This document shows, piece by piece, positions 11,503-22,824 of a stretch of 64,000 nucleotides of DNA. Source of the stretch: Sesamum alatum. Lineage: Eukaryota; Streptophyta; Magnoliopsida; Lamiales; Pedaliaceae. The notes under the pieces were generated by a model. The model was given only the letters and a program-made list of their open reading frames with translations. It was not told the DNA's origin and did no database searches. The position numbers and the translations under genes are program-made. Position 1 is the stretch's first letter. Every line of letters starts with the position of its first letter. Where the stretch lies: contig JACGWO010000005.1 of assembly GCA_034509735.1 (NCBI GenBank), positions 19,085,264-19,149,263 of the forward strand. Direction: 5' to 3'.

Positions 11503-12370
11503 ATGTCTAAGAACCCATTAACCATTATACTCGAGACTAACAAATTCAACAGAACGAACTACTCGGACTGGCTAAGAAACTTGAGGATTGTCCTCGGTTT
11601 CGAGAATCAAGGCTATGTCTTGGACGAGCCGCCACTGAGTGACTTACCGGAGGGGTCCACGCCTGAAGAACGTTTGACGTTTGAGAAATGGCATGAGGAC
11701 AACCGGAAAGTACGTAGTATCATACTGGCTTCGATGTCTAACAACATCCAGAAGCAGTATGAGAGGCTGGACAACGTCTCCGCCATAATGCTCCGCATGA
11801 ACGAGGTTTATGCGGTTTCGGATAGGCATGTTAGATATGCCGCCACAAAAGCATTCTTTGGCACCAAGCTTGCTGAAGGAGCGTCTGTACAAAGTCATGG
11901 GGTCAAGATGCTTTCCCTAGTGAAGAAACTCGAGGACCTTAAAACTGGGCTTAACAATGACACGTACATTGACGTGATCCTCCAGTCGCTTTCTCCATCC
12001 TATAACCCATTTGTTGTAAACTACAACATGAACAGACATGAGAAGTCTATTCATGAGTTGATCAACATGCCGGTCCAATACGAGGCAACGACCCACAAGT
12101 CGGCGCCGACGCTATTGATAGGAGAGGCTTCGACCTCCAAGGCGAATGGAAAGAGGGTCGGACGCTGGAAGAGGAAGAAGGGCAAAGGGAAGACGGTTGC
12201 GGCCCCTGCTCGCGCTTCGGGCGTCCCTGTTGCTCTGGTTGGACCGAGCAAAGGGAAAGGGAAGGCTTATGGTTCTCAGCGGTCCAAGGCAAATGATGTC
12301 TGCATGTATTGCCAAGGGAAAGGGCATTGGAAGAAGGAGTGCCCACAACTCCTCTCCAATCTAGGTATGT
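11503..12370 (+). pseudogene. Copia A gag polyprotein
   Basis: The frame starts MSKNPLTIILETNKFN and has the plant Copia gag layout: N-terminal segment with NYSDWLRNLRIVL, capsid domain (YAVSDRHVRYAATKAFFG, then TYIDVILQSLSPS), a basic stretch GRWKRKKGKGK, and the zinc knuckle CMYCQGKGHWKKECP (C-x2-C-x4-H-x4-C) near 12301-12345. The capsid and nucleocapsid package the element RNA in cytoplasmic particles. The frame stays open to 12438, but after LLSNLGMFV the protease region is absent and the sequence soon joins the pre-integrase part out of frame. This is the best preserved retroelement gene in the window. Confidence 0.9.
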
Positions 12371-12424
12371 TTGTGTTCAACAGGTATAATTGGATTATGA
12401 CCGCGAAACGCGAACGAAAATGTG

Positions 12425-13266
12425 ATGATCACAAATAACGCACAGATATGGCATGCGAGGTTAGGTCATATCTCTAAAGATAGGATAAGTAAGTTGGTGG
12501 ACTCAAAGAGTCGAGAAATAAATGATTTGGACAACCTACCGACCTGTGAATCCTGTCTGAAGGGAAAGATGACCAAGAAACCCTTTGTTGGACAAAGCAC
12601 GCTAGCCAGTGGTCTGTTGGATTTGATCCATACGGATGTCTGTGGCCCACTAAATACTCAGGCTAGAGGTGGGTACTCGTACTTCATAACCTTTACCGAT
12701 GACCACTCATGCTATGGTTATGTTTACCTGATGAGGTACAAGTTTGAAGCCTTTGGAAGGTTTAAGGAATACAAACTTGAAGTAGAGAACCAAACCGGTC
12801 GAAAGATCAAAGCCCTCCGGTCGGACCGAGACGGAGAGTATTTAAGTGGTGAGTTTACTGATTATCTAAAAGAGAATGGGATTCTCTCTCAGTGGACCCC
12901 TCCTGGAACACCACCGTTTAATGGTGTGTCTGAAAGGAGGAATCGGCCCTTGTTGGACATGGTCCGATCCATGATGAGTTTTACCGAACTCCCCTTTCCT
13001 TCTAGGGATACGCTCTTGAGACGGCGGCCAATATTTTGAACTTGGCGCCATCTAAGAAGATATCCCAGACACCATATGAGATATGTCATGGCAAGCCTGC
13101 CTCCTACAAATTCTTGAAAGTGTGGGGTTGCCCCGCATATGTCAAGAGATTAGTGGGAGATAAACTGGAGTTGAGGTCTAGTTTATGCAGGTTCATTAGA
13201 TATCCGAAAGAAACTGTGTGGTATTATTTCTATGATCCCTCCGAGCAAAAGGTGTTTGTCTCGTGA
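12425..13266 (+). pseudogene. Copia A GAG-pre-integrase and integrase, frameshifted
   Basis: IWHARLGHISKDRI and the Cys pair ESCLKGKMTK form the pre-integrase zinc-binding segment. The integrase core follows: LIHTDVCG (first Asp), LRSDRDGEY (second Asp), and GVSERRNR (Glu). At about 13010 the frame shifts from one open stretch to the next (13036-13266), which carries the C-terminal part with PYEICHGKPASYKFLKVWGC. A TGA ends this at 13264. The catalytic triad can be read but the protein is broken. Confidence 0.85.
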
Positions 13267-14141
13267 AACGCAGTGTTCTTGGAAAAGGGTTTTCCATCGG
13301 ATAGTCGACGCGATGAGGTACTCCTTAAGGAATCAAGTGAGGTACCCCATGAGGCGGCAGTGACATCTGAGCCAGTAGTTCCCACTGATAATGTTCCAGT
13401 CCTCCGTAAGTCGGCCAGAGTATCCCATGCACCTGATAGGTATGGATTTCTGGGCCTGATCGGTCAGTTGGATAATGATTCAAAGACGTACAGAGAAGCG
13501 ATGCCGGACACTGATTCAGATAAGTGGCTTGAGGCCATGAATCCAAGATGGACTCGATGGGTACAAACAAGGTTTGGACCCTAGTAGACCCACCCAAAGG
13601 GGTAAAACCCGTAGGGTGTAAATGGGTCTACAAACGTAAGCTTGGAGCTGATGGGGAGGTTACAACCTTCAAAGCCAGGCTTGTGGCGAAAGGTTACACT
13701 CAACGACCCGGGGTCGATTTTGTGAAAACCTACTCGCCCGTAGCAATGGCCAAGTCCATTCGGATACTGCTTGCCATAGCAGCATGGTATGACTATGAAA
13801 TATGGCAAATGGACGTGAAAACGGCCTTCCTCAACGGTTTCGTAGAGGAAGAGATCTATATGGATCAGCCGGAAGGTTTCACAACTGTTGGAGAAGAGCA
13901 GAAGGTCTGCCGTCTCCAAAGGTCCATCTATGGCCTCAAACAAGCTTCCCGAAGCTGGAACATACGTTTTGATGAAGTCATACGGGGATATGATTTCATC
14001 AAGAACGAGTCCGATCCTTGTGTATACAAGAAGATTAGTGGGAGCTCAATTGCGTTTCTTGTGCTTTACGTGGATGACATCTTGCCTATTGGGAATGATG
14101 CTAAGATGTTGGGTACCACTAAAGCTTGGTTGTCAACGTAA
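13267..14141 (+). pseudogene. Copia A linker and reverse transcriptase
   Basis: The integrase to RT linker (RKSARVSHAPDRYGFL) is followed after a frameshift near 13550 by the RT domain: VWTLVDPPKGVKPVGCKW, KARLVAKGYTQRPGVDF, QMDVKTAFLNGFVEEEIYM, CRLQRSIYGLKQASRSW and LYVDDI, the catalytic YVDD at about 14066-14077. A TAA at 14139-14141 stops the frame. All main RT motifs are present, so decay is fairly recent compared with Copia B and C. Confidence 0.9.
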
Positions 14142-14965
14142 TTCTCCATGAAGGACATGGGCGAGGCATCCTACATCCTTGGCATCAAATTCCACATGGA
14201 TAGATCTAGAAGGATGTCAGGAATGGTCCAGTCATCGTATATTGAGAAAGTCTTGAAGAGATTCAAGATGGAGAATTCAAAACGTGGATTCCATCCTATG
14301 AGGCATGGAATTAAGTTATCCAAGAAGCCGTCTCCTAAGACTGATGAGGAGCTTAAACGGATGTTGGACATCCCCTATGCTTCAGCCGTAGGCAGCATAC
14401 GGTATGTTGTTCAGTGCACTAGACCTGATGTGGCTATCGCTTTAAGCGTAGCAAGTCGATATCAGTCATGTGCCGGGGAGGCACACTGGAGTGCAGTCAA
14501 GACTATCCTGAAGTACCTGAAAAGGACTAAGGACATGTTCTTGATCTACGGCGGTGGAGAGTTTATACTGGAAGGCTATAGCGACGCTAGCTTCCAGTCG
14601 GATGACGATGATGCCAAGTCTCAGTATGGTTTTGTATTTAGACTAAATGGTGGTGTGGTTACTTGGAAGGGTTTCAAGCAGGCTACCACAGCGGACTCCA
14701 CCATAGTGTTTTGAATACATAGCGGCTTTGGAAGCTGCTAAGGAGTGGTTTGGTTGATGAGCTACATCCAAGGGTTGGATGTAGTACCTAGCATTGCTAA
14801 GCCTATAATTATCTTTTATGATAACGACGGGGCGATAGCGCTAGCAAAGGAACCGAGATCTCATCACGATCCAAGCATATTCTTAGACGCTACCATCTGC
14901 TTAGAGAGATGGATAGAAGGAGTGACGTTCGGTTGGACCGAGTCAGCTTTGCAGAAAACATAGCA
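14142..14965 (+). pseudogene. Copia A end of reverse transcriptase and RNase H
   Basis: This stretch continues directly from the RT: MGEASYILGIKF, then the connection YASAVGSIRYVVQCTRPD and the RNase H start LEGYSDASFQ and VTWKGFKQAT. A frame change near 14710 leads to the last part with FYDNDGAIALAKEPRSH. A stop follows at about 14960, 90 bases before the polypurine tract. Confidence 0.85.
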
Positions 14966-15053
14966 GATCCACTTGTTAAGCCGATGTCGCAAGTTGCCCA
15001 CACTCACCATCTGGATAAGAGGTTCGAGGTCAATGGGTGATTGGCTTTAGGTC

Positions 15054-15064
15054 AAGTGGGAGAT
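15054..15064 (+). promoter_or_regulatory. Copia A polypurine tract
   Basis: AAGTGGGAGAT lies immediately before the 3' LTR, the usual plus-strand primer. Its inverse, ATCTCCCACTT, lies at 3585-3595 in Copia B. Confidence 0.9.
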
Positions 15065-17282
15065 TGTTAGAATAGGTGACCAAAAAGAAAATAGGTTTGG
15101 CAATTTGTAACCTATTATACAACTCGATGTAAATGTAATATTATTATGTGATGAATAAAATGAGCATTCATCACTTCTGGTGCTTACTTTGTTGCGCTCA
15201 TTTTACATTTGTTAAAACGGTGTTAAACTTATATCGCAACAAAGCCCACAGACCATGGATAACAACTCGTGCAGTTGGGTAACGCATTGGATGGTGGTCA
15301 TGAAACTAACTGATTAAGAGTTGGGTCTGAAATGTTCCAAGTCGAGGACCTCGAGACAGGGCATCGAGAGTCCTATTGAGACTTGCGTCAAGAGTCGTGT
15401 TCATTGGATGAGTGTCATGTTTCATCGGCGACAGATGTGTGATGCCTACACGATCTTGATGGGTTGGTCGACTGGGGTCGAGCCGACTGGACTGACTCGC
15501 AGGGATCATCATATGGAAGCCTTGGAGGCTTGGTCGGTATGATTGGTTTTCCCCGGTTCTGATAGTACGGGAGTAATCCTCACACTTGAGGGATCTTGGT
15601 AGTCGCGTGCACATAACGGTTGTATCTTGGATCTGGCAAGAGGTAATCATTCTGTAAGATGATTATCATAATCTTTGTCCACTGCAGTTGGAATGTGTAG
15701 CGAGGACGGTGGATTCCAATAAGAGGATCCGTCCCCTGTCAGTATGTGACAGAGGTATCTCCTATGCACTCGGAGACACGTTCATGCTGTTTGAAGCTGT
15801 GAACACAGTGGTTGGTCAAACAGGGAATGGTTTCCTATGTCGACGCAATGAAGCATACGTGGTCTCGAGTATTAAGCATAGATGCCTAGTCAAGGATGGG
15901 AACTGACATCCAATTCCATACCCTAGACTAAGGTCGGGAGACGGTAGATAGAAGGATCGTACCCGTACGGAATCGGCGCCTAAATGTTCATGCCAATTCA
16001 CCTAGTCTCTAGTGCCATGGACCGTTGCTAGACGGCCACCCGTGGTAACCGGCCCTTGTGGGACACGGGCCCAAGTCTAGCTGAGGGTGAACCTAAAGGG
16101 TCACACACAAATCACCGAGGAGGTTGAGAGATTGACTTGGAGTCGATCTCGATGGATAAATAAGTAATTGGATTACTTAAGGAAAAGTCCATGGGATGGA
16201 CGGGCCGATATTGTATCGGGACTTCATTTAATCGGTAAATTAGACTTTCGATTAAATATGGAAAGTTGAGACGTTGAGACGTTGGATTAAAAGATCAACG
16301 GGAATAATTTAAATGGACATTAAATTGGATTTAATGTTGGGTTCTTGGTAATTGGATTACGATAAAACCCGGTCCATTAAATTTTACCCGAGAGGAGAAA
16401 TAATTCCCATTTTGGAATAGGAAGAAGTTGGACTTCTTCCCTTAATTAAACATGGCCGAGATGCTCCCTTGGAGGAAGCAAAATCAGCCATGTTTCATGC
16501 TAGGTGGTATGTTGACTTATCTCTTTTGGAAAGAGACGAATCAACTCCAAACAAGCTCTTCCGTTTTGGTATGATTTGATCATACCATAAATTTTGGTAG
16601 GCTTGATTGAAGAATTGATGGTGATTGATTGGAATGAATCTAGACATCCTTGGATGAACCTAGACACATTCCAATAATCACATTAATTATGTATACATAT
16701 TAGAGTATACAACACTAAGCATAAGTGATTCATTATTCATCTTTTTCTAGGAAAAAGAAGAAGAGAAAATTGGATCTCCTCTCCCTCTCTAACTCTCGGT
16801 TTTCTCCTCCCCCTTTCACTTGTGTTCTTCACTTGGTTTTGAATCAAGAGGAAGAACAAAGTAGGTTTAAGAGAGCACTAATTCATAGTGTTGTTCTCTT
16901 AAACCGATTCTTTCTTAAACCCGTTCTTTTCTACCAAGAAGAACGTGCGTTTCTTCCGGTGTGGTGTGGATCACCTTTGGAGAATCCATACATTTGGATT
17001 TCATGAGCATTCCGGAGAAGGAACAATGCACCGGGAGCACACGCTATACAATCAAAGGTAACGGTTTTATTACGCTTTGATTGATTTAATATATATATAT
17101 ATATATGCCCTATGTGTTCAATATACATTTATAATATTTACACATCCTACATCGAACGCTTGGTTGAGCACCCAAGGGTATACCCCTTGGGATTCGTTTA
17201 TTTAAATTAGATTTAAATTTATGCACCCTTTCTCGCTTTCTCGCTTCCGCTCGCGCTCCCGGGCGGATCCACTTGTCCTTCA
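15065..17282 (+). repeat. Copia A 3' LTR (full length, 2218 bp)
   Basis: It begins TGTTAGAATAGG and ends TCCTTCA next to the target duplication. It contains the part that is missing from the 5' copy (about 16148-17090), including a TA run at 17087-17106. A 5' region of about 1080 bp matches 317-1400. Confidence 0.92.
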
Positions 17283-19211
17283 CCAGCAATCCTTCCTATG
17301 CTGGGAAATCATTCATACTACAACAGGCTCATCCAATCACTTCTTACCTTCGGGTTAACCTATCATTAGCAAGGAAAGCAGTTAATGGACATATCTCACA
17401 GGTAGATCCATTATCTTAGATGGAGTCGTATTTGCAGAGCCACTGTTGAAGGTGGACTTGGGATAAGGGACATCAGAGATGTTGTGCAGGTTTTTCACAT
17501 AAACTATGGTGCAGACTGAGAACTTAAAACTCACTTTGGGCTCACTATCTGATTAGTAAGTACTGCAAAAAAGCTTCTCCATCTTATGCTAAAGTTACCA
17601 AGAATGACTCGCCTGTCTGGAAAAGGATGTATAAGATTAGAGAGGCTGCTCAAAGTAACATATTCTACACATTGGGCAATGGAGAAGCTAAGTTTTGGCA
17701 AGACTGGTTGATCAAAAGAAGGCACCCTTCAGGAGTTGACAGGAAACCACAACACTACTAATATTCCTGTCAAATGGTTTTGGAGAAACAAAAGCTGGGA
17801 CATTGTGAATCTCCAACAAGTCGTCCCAAATAACATCATCAACATGATCACCACAGTTCCCATCATCTAGAAAGAAAAGGACCAAATGTTCTGAGACTTA
17901 CAGCAATGGGAAGTTCTCCACTCCTCTACCTGGAACCATTATAGAGAGCAGCACCATGCCCAACTTATATTTGAGAATCTGTGGTCTCCTCTGCAAACTC
18001 CATCCGTTTCTATCTTACGCTGGAGACTCATCAATAACTGGATACCTACTGAAAAGAAGCTACAATCTAAAGGTATCTCCCTGGGATCCAAGTGTTGCAG
18101 CTGCAATGAGGAGGAATCTATCAACCATATCTTCATGATATGTGCTTAGTCTATCGAAGTCTGGAACTTCTTTGCTACCAAATTTCATATTAATCTTCAC
18201 CACACAGAGAACATATCCAACTTCCTTCTTGTGTTGAAACGATCCAGCCTATGCAGAACGTATATCAGATACAACATCCCCTTCCTTATTTGTTGGTATA
18301 TTTGGAAGCTGAGAAATGAAGTGAAACATGAAGGAGCTGTTTTTCACACAATAGAACGATCCACAGAGTTCTGTCTCATTTATTCCACCTGCACAAGAGT
18401 AAACTCCTCCAATCATAACACCTCACTTGAGACACACTGGTTGCCCTGTCCCTTAACATCTACACCCAGCCAAAGAAGAAAAACATGTTTCTTCTATGGT
18501 CACTTGGCAAAAACCACAGGCTGGCTAGATGAAACTTAATGTGGATGGAGCTTCCAAAGGTAATACTGTCCTGTTAGGGGCTAGTGGTTTACTCGTATCA
18601 TCTTGGCTGTGTCAGCTTCTACTTTCTGGAACCTCTTGGGTACTCCTCCACTGTCCAAGTTGAACTTCATGCCATGCTCAGAGGTCTTCAAATATGCGTA
18701 GATATGGGGTCAACAGAATTTAGATTGAAACAGATGTACTTTACATCATTCATATGATTTTGTCATCTTCCTAAGGGGCCTGGATGTACCAAAACATCAT
18801 CCAGCAGATTCCGAACCACTTATAGCATTTGGATCATAAAAATTCCCACATCTTTAGGGAAAGGAATCAAGCAGCCGACTGGCTTGCAAACCAGGCCTGC
18901 TATGAAACTTCACTGAACATTTGTATAGAGGATCTTCCAAGGGGGTAAGATAAGAGGTATTGTTCGTCTTGATGCCATTGGTTTACCTTACTTTCACAAT
19001 AAATAAAAGTAGTACTCCCAGTTTTAGTTTCATGCAGAAGCTGAAACTGAGTAGTACTCGCTATATTCCTCTCTTTTTTCACCTCCTGCTAAAGTATTGG
19101 TACATTATTGTTGTTCAATTCCCTTGGAGCACACTGTTAATGCTCCTCTGTTTTGCTAGATTCTCCATTTTTCTCTTGTGCTGCTTTTGCCTTAAATTGT
19201 TGCATTGTTAT
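17283..19211 (+). pseudogene. LINE, reverse transcriptase end, zinc-finger and RNase H part
   Basis: The LINE resumes after Copia A. Frames give SRICRATVEGGLGIRDIRDV (the thumb), SPVWKRMYKIREAAQSNIFY, then a zf-RVT segment with SKCCSCNEEESINHIFMIC (C-x2-C...H...C) near 18090-18145. An RNase H domain follows with LNVDGASKGN (first Asp) near 18535-18565 and VELHAMLRGL (Glu) near 18660. Many stops and frame changes occur. The 3' untranslated region begins about 18950. Confidence 0.8.
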
Positions 19212-21488
19212 TGAAAGCCTAGGATAGGCGTGTGGATCGTCCCAGGAGGAGCGCGAATGCGGAAGCGCGGTATAAAATAAATTGCAAAAATTTAAAACAT
19301 GCTTTAAACAAGAACTTAACGTAAACGTTCAAGGGGTGTTCCCTTTAACCTCCCGGGCATTCGGTGTATCTCAAGAACAAAGCAAAGAACGTAAAATCAT
19401 GGAGGCCGTAGGGTTGTAAAAAACGAAGCAACAAAACAAAGAACCTACCCGGTTGTCATATTGTCTTTGAGCCACTACTTGCGTTGTTCCCCGTTTCGCT
19501 CCAAGGTCTCGAATTGAGACCCTCTAAATCGTACACGCAATCCGCCCACGTATCTTGATCCTCGTGCTAGCGAAAAATCAAGTGTATATTATTTAAAGAG
19601 GACGGATCGATCAAGCGTTATGAATTAACGTGATCAACCCGCCTTATGTTCAATTGTATGAAACAAAGGAACCAAAATATTTTCTTGGGAAACGGGAGAG
19701 TGGCCGAGAGGGAGAGATGTATGTGTGTGTGTTAAACTTTCATCATCTCTTCTAAAGTGAAGAGCTAGGTATATATATATATATATATATATATAGGAGG
19801 AATCATATTCCTCTTCAAATTCCAATTTTTGGAAGACTATTTTGATTAGAATTTTGACCTAGTCAAAGTCCTAGTCAAACTAGCTCTTTGATTTGGTCAA
19901 ACCAATCCTAACCATCCATATCTCCTTTTAATCTCTGCCATCTATTTATTCTATGGAATATTCAAATCTTATTTAAATAATCCATAGATTAATAAATGAA
20001 TAAAATAAATAATATTATTTATTTTAAGCTCCTGCACTTAATTCCAATAAATCCAATTTATTATTTTAGTTAAATTCCTTTTCATCCAATTTAAAGGAAT
20101 TAACATCCCTAGAAAAGAGATCCGATTAAATCTAATTTAAACGTTCTATCTCTCCAAATATTTAATTCTACATTAAATACGTTATGTGTGAGGATTGTGT
20201 GTGACTCTTCTACACGGTATGGCTCACTACTAAAGAAGGTTCAGGCATGCTTCGACTTAGCCCTGTGATCCGCTAATTCATCTCTTGATCTGGTATTCCG
20301 CAAAGGAGGTGGATAGGGCCAGCGAAAGAAGTGTCGAGGGCAGAAGAAAGGGTTTTCAATTCAAGGTCCCCACTGCTGGAAATGGGTATTAAACAAAGGA
20401 CATAGTGGGTTAGGTCAAATTTGAGAGGAAAGATCTATTAAAGCAGAAAGTCCAAAGCCAAAGGTTTTTTTCAATGCGTATGCTTTAACTAAAAGTTAGA
20501 CTTGGAATATATTATTTATCACCTTCAGCTATACTTGGCCGAATTCCTAGAATCTGTCTATTACCATGGGTGGTCGTCTAGCAACGGTCCATGACACTAA
20601 AGACGAGGTGAATATGCGTGGGGCTGAACATTTAGGCCCTATAGTACATTTATCCTTCCGCCTACAGTCTCACCACTTAGGGTCTAGGGCATGGAAACGT
20701 AGGTACCATCTTGGACCTAAGTATTGGCTTGTCTTACACTAAACGTGGCAGGGAATCCCTCCATTCTGTTTAGTTACTGTGGCCACAGATTCAAGGACAA
20801 GACTCAGAGTATAGTGAGACACTACTATTAGCGCTGTGATAGGAGACAAATCCTTTCATGGAATCAACTGTCATGCTGCACATCATGACTGCACTAGATA
20901 TGGCTTATGACCACTCAATAACTATGACTTGGTGCTCACCATACCTAAGATACAGACACGGTGTACAGGTAAACTCAGCAATTCCTCAAGTCCAAGGATC
21001 AACCTGTACTGTTGGAACCGGGAACTAAAGTCATACCTATCTGACACTACTCAAGGTCCTCCGTAAGACTGTTCCCGCGAGTCACCTCAATAAGCTATTC
21101 CCTAGCCAGCTTACCCACTAACACTGCATAGACGACCCTCGTCACCCGGCGATGAAACACGACAGTAGATGCTTAGTTTAAGTCTCAAGTGGATTCTCGA
21201 TACCTATTTCTCGAGATTCCTTGACTTGGAGATTTTCAGATTAATTCGGTGAAACTGATTTCATGAACCTACTTCCAAGCGTAGTTCCAATTCCCGAAAT
21301 GTGATCTCAGTTTGTGGGCTTTGTTTGTGCAGTGAACAGTTATAAAGTAGTAAAGTGAACACAGACAAAGTATTAGCCATATGAACATCAGTTTCTCGTT
21401 CATCAAAGTTTATTAAAAGTCTGAAATTGTTCAGACATAGGTTACATTTCTCTTAATGAAATTGTCTTCATGGTCACCTATTCTAACA
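19212..21488 (-). mobile_element. Solo LTR F of a Copia family, in the LINE 3' region
   Basis: On the minus strand it starts TGTTAGAATAGGTGACC and ends CCTAGGCTTTCA. The duplication GTTAT flanks it at 19207-19211 and 21489-21493. No internal retroelement genes are attached, so it is a solo LTR left by LTR-LTR recombination. It contains a TA-repeat run at about 19768-19793 and an extra block at 20210-20518. It is the same family as solo LTR E (22825-24805) but in opposite orientation. Confidence 0.9.
20210..20518. other. Extra block inside solo LTR F, possibly organellar
   Basis: In LTR E the sequence equivalent to the flanks is nearly continuous: the GTGTGTGACTCTT boundary and the CACCTTCAGCTA boundary are only a few bases apart (compare 23795-23825). 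Here about 310 bases lie between them. The block has a more balanced base composition than the LTR and resembles plant mitochondrial spacer in texture, but I cannot identify it from memory. Confidence 0.5.
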
Positions 21489-21975
21489 GTTATACGGATT
21501 ATGTACCTCATTTCTGCTTCATTTTGTTTAATGTTATCTATGATGTTTTGGACAACTGTCTGGTACATTGTTGCACTATTTTGTGGGCAGAACCCTCCTT
21601 TTGTTCTTATCAGATGATTGGATAGATGTTGGGTTTTACACTGTTTGGAAAGAAATTTTTTATATTCAGATGCTTATCATCCAAAACAATCTCTCTGACC
21701 AGCAGGGATTTTTGGGATAGTCTTTTCCTATTTTACTGTTGTAAGGGAGTAGTACTCGTCGTTTACGATTTTTCTATTCATTGTAAGGGAGTTGTACTCC
21801 TTATTTATGCTTTTTTAATTTTCTTCTAGATTACTTATAAGGGAGTAGTACTCCTCATTTATGCTTTTATTGATCATAATAGGGAGTTAGTACTCCCATT
21901 GTATATTCTTTGTCCTCTTTTGATTAAAGGAGAAGGGAAGGAGACCCCGAAAAGCTCCACCCCCTCCTTCAGGTG
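21489..21975 (+). mobile_element. LINE 3' untranslated end with palindromic repeats
   Basis: The LINE tail continues after solo LTR F. It holds four copies of a GGGAGTAGTACTCC-type palindrome at about 21745, 21787, 21841 and 21882, spaced 40-55 bases. Two diverged copies lie before the LTR, near 19008 and 19050. The exact LINE end is not clear; it lies before the tandem array starts near 21976. Confidence 0.6.
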
Positions 21976-22255
21976 GGTTAATTAAAGAAAACGGGTGCGA
22001 ATAGATGACTAATACTCCAAAATATTGAAGGGAGCGCTAAATGACTCTTTATGAATGATCAATAATTGACTTGATTATAGAAAAAGACAAGCTTTATTCT
22101 ATAAGCGAGACTTGAATCTTGGGCTAAAATAGATAGTCGTTACTTTAAAATATTCAGATTGTTGAGAACAACAAGAACTAGAAGCAAAAAGATAGAATAA
22201 AACCTTTTTCTATACAAAAGACGACTCAATAATGATATGTTGCGCGTAAAATATG

Positions 22256-22560
22256 TTAGGCAAAATAATGAAGCGTTATGACATCAGGTTGCCATTTAGC
22301 AGCATAAGCGTTGCCGAATCTTCTTTGGCTATATATATCCGACTGTGCATGAATAACAAAGGTTAAAGTCATACTTGGATTTAAAGACAAGGGCTTTAGC
22401 TTCCTCAGCACACAATGCATTCCGATTCCATCTGGTACACTTTTTGGAGCCATCGTCTCACCTTAGAACAGCCGCCTAATGACGTACTCATTTAAACCAG
22501 AGCACATAATGATGTAGTTTTGTCTGGTCTTGATCTCGGTCTTAGTGAATCTTAGTAACC
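22256..22560 (-). pseudogene. Unidentified coding-like segment repeated in each array unit
   Basis: The minus strand of unit 1 gives FTKTEIKTRQNY, NEYVIRRLF and then VPDGIGMHCVLRKLKPLS with a stop between. Unit 3 (25342-25608) gives APDAIRMYCVHRKLKPLS. Unit 4 (25599-25787) gives VDWVVRFTMSEVKPRHK and DYIIREC. The shared residues suggest the unit derives from a protein-coding segment. I do not recognise the family. Confidence 0.35.
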
Positions 22561-22824
22561 AATCCACAAGCTTGGACTGAAAAAAAAAAAAAAAGAAATA
22601 ATGTTCTGTAACCCCAGATTATGACTAGTACTACCAACAATCGCATAAATGCCCAGTGTTTCAACTCTTTATGAACGATTGATATATTACTTGATTATAG
22701 CAAAAGGCGTAAGGTTTATTTCTATAAGTAAGACGCGAATCTTGCCCTAAAATATATATTCAGTCCTTCAATAAATTCAGAATGATGCAAACAACAAGAA
22801 TTAGAAGTGGAAATATGGAATAAG

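Larger units (their letters stand above)
317..17282 (+). mobile_element. Copia A, LTR retrotransposon, nested in the LINE
   Basis: The element starts TGTTAGAATAGG and ends CTTGTCCTTCA, and is flanked by the 5 bp duplication CCAGC (312-316 and 17283-17287). It has two LTRs, a primer site, gag, integrase, reverse transcriptase, RNase H and a polypurine tract in Copia order. The 5' LTR is split by reverse-oriented Copia B. The 3' LTR is 2218 bp. The gene region has several stops and frameshifts and has lost its protease, so it cannot move by itself. Without Copia B it would be about 9.2 kb. Confidence 0.92.
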
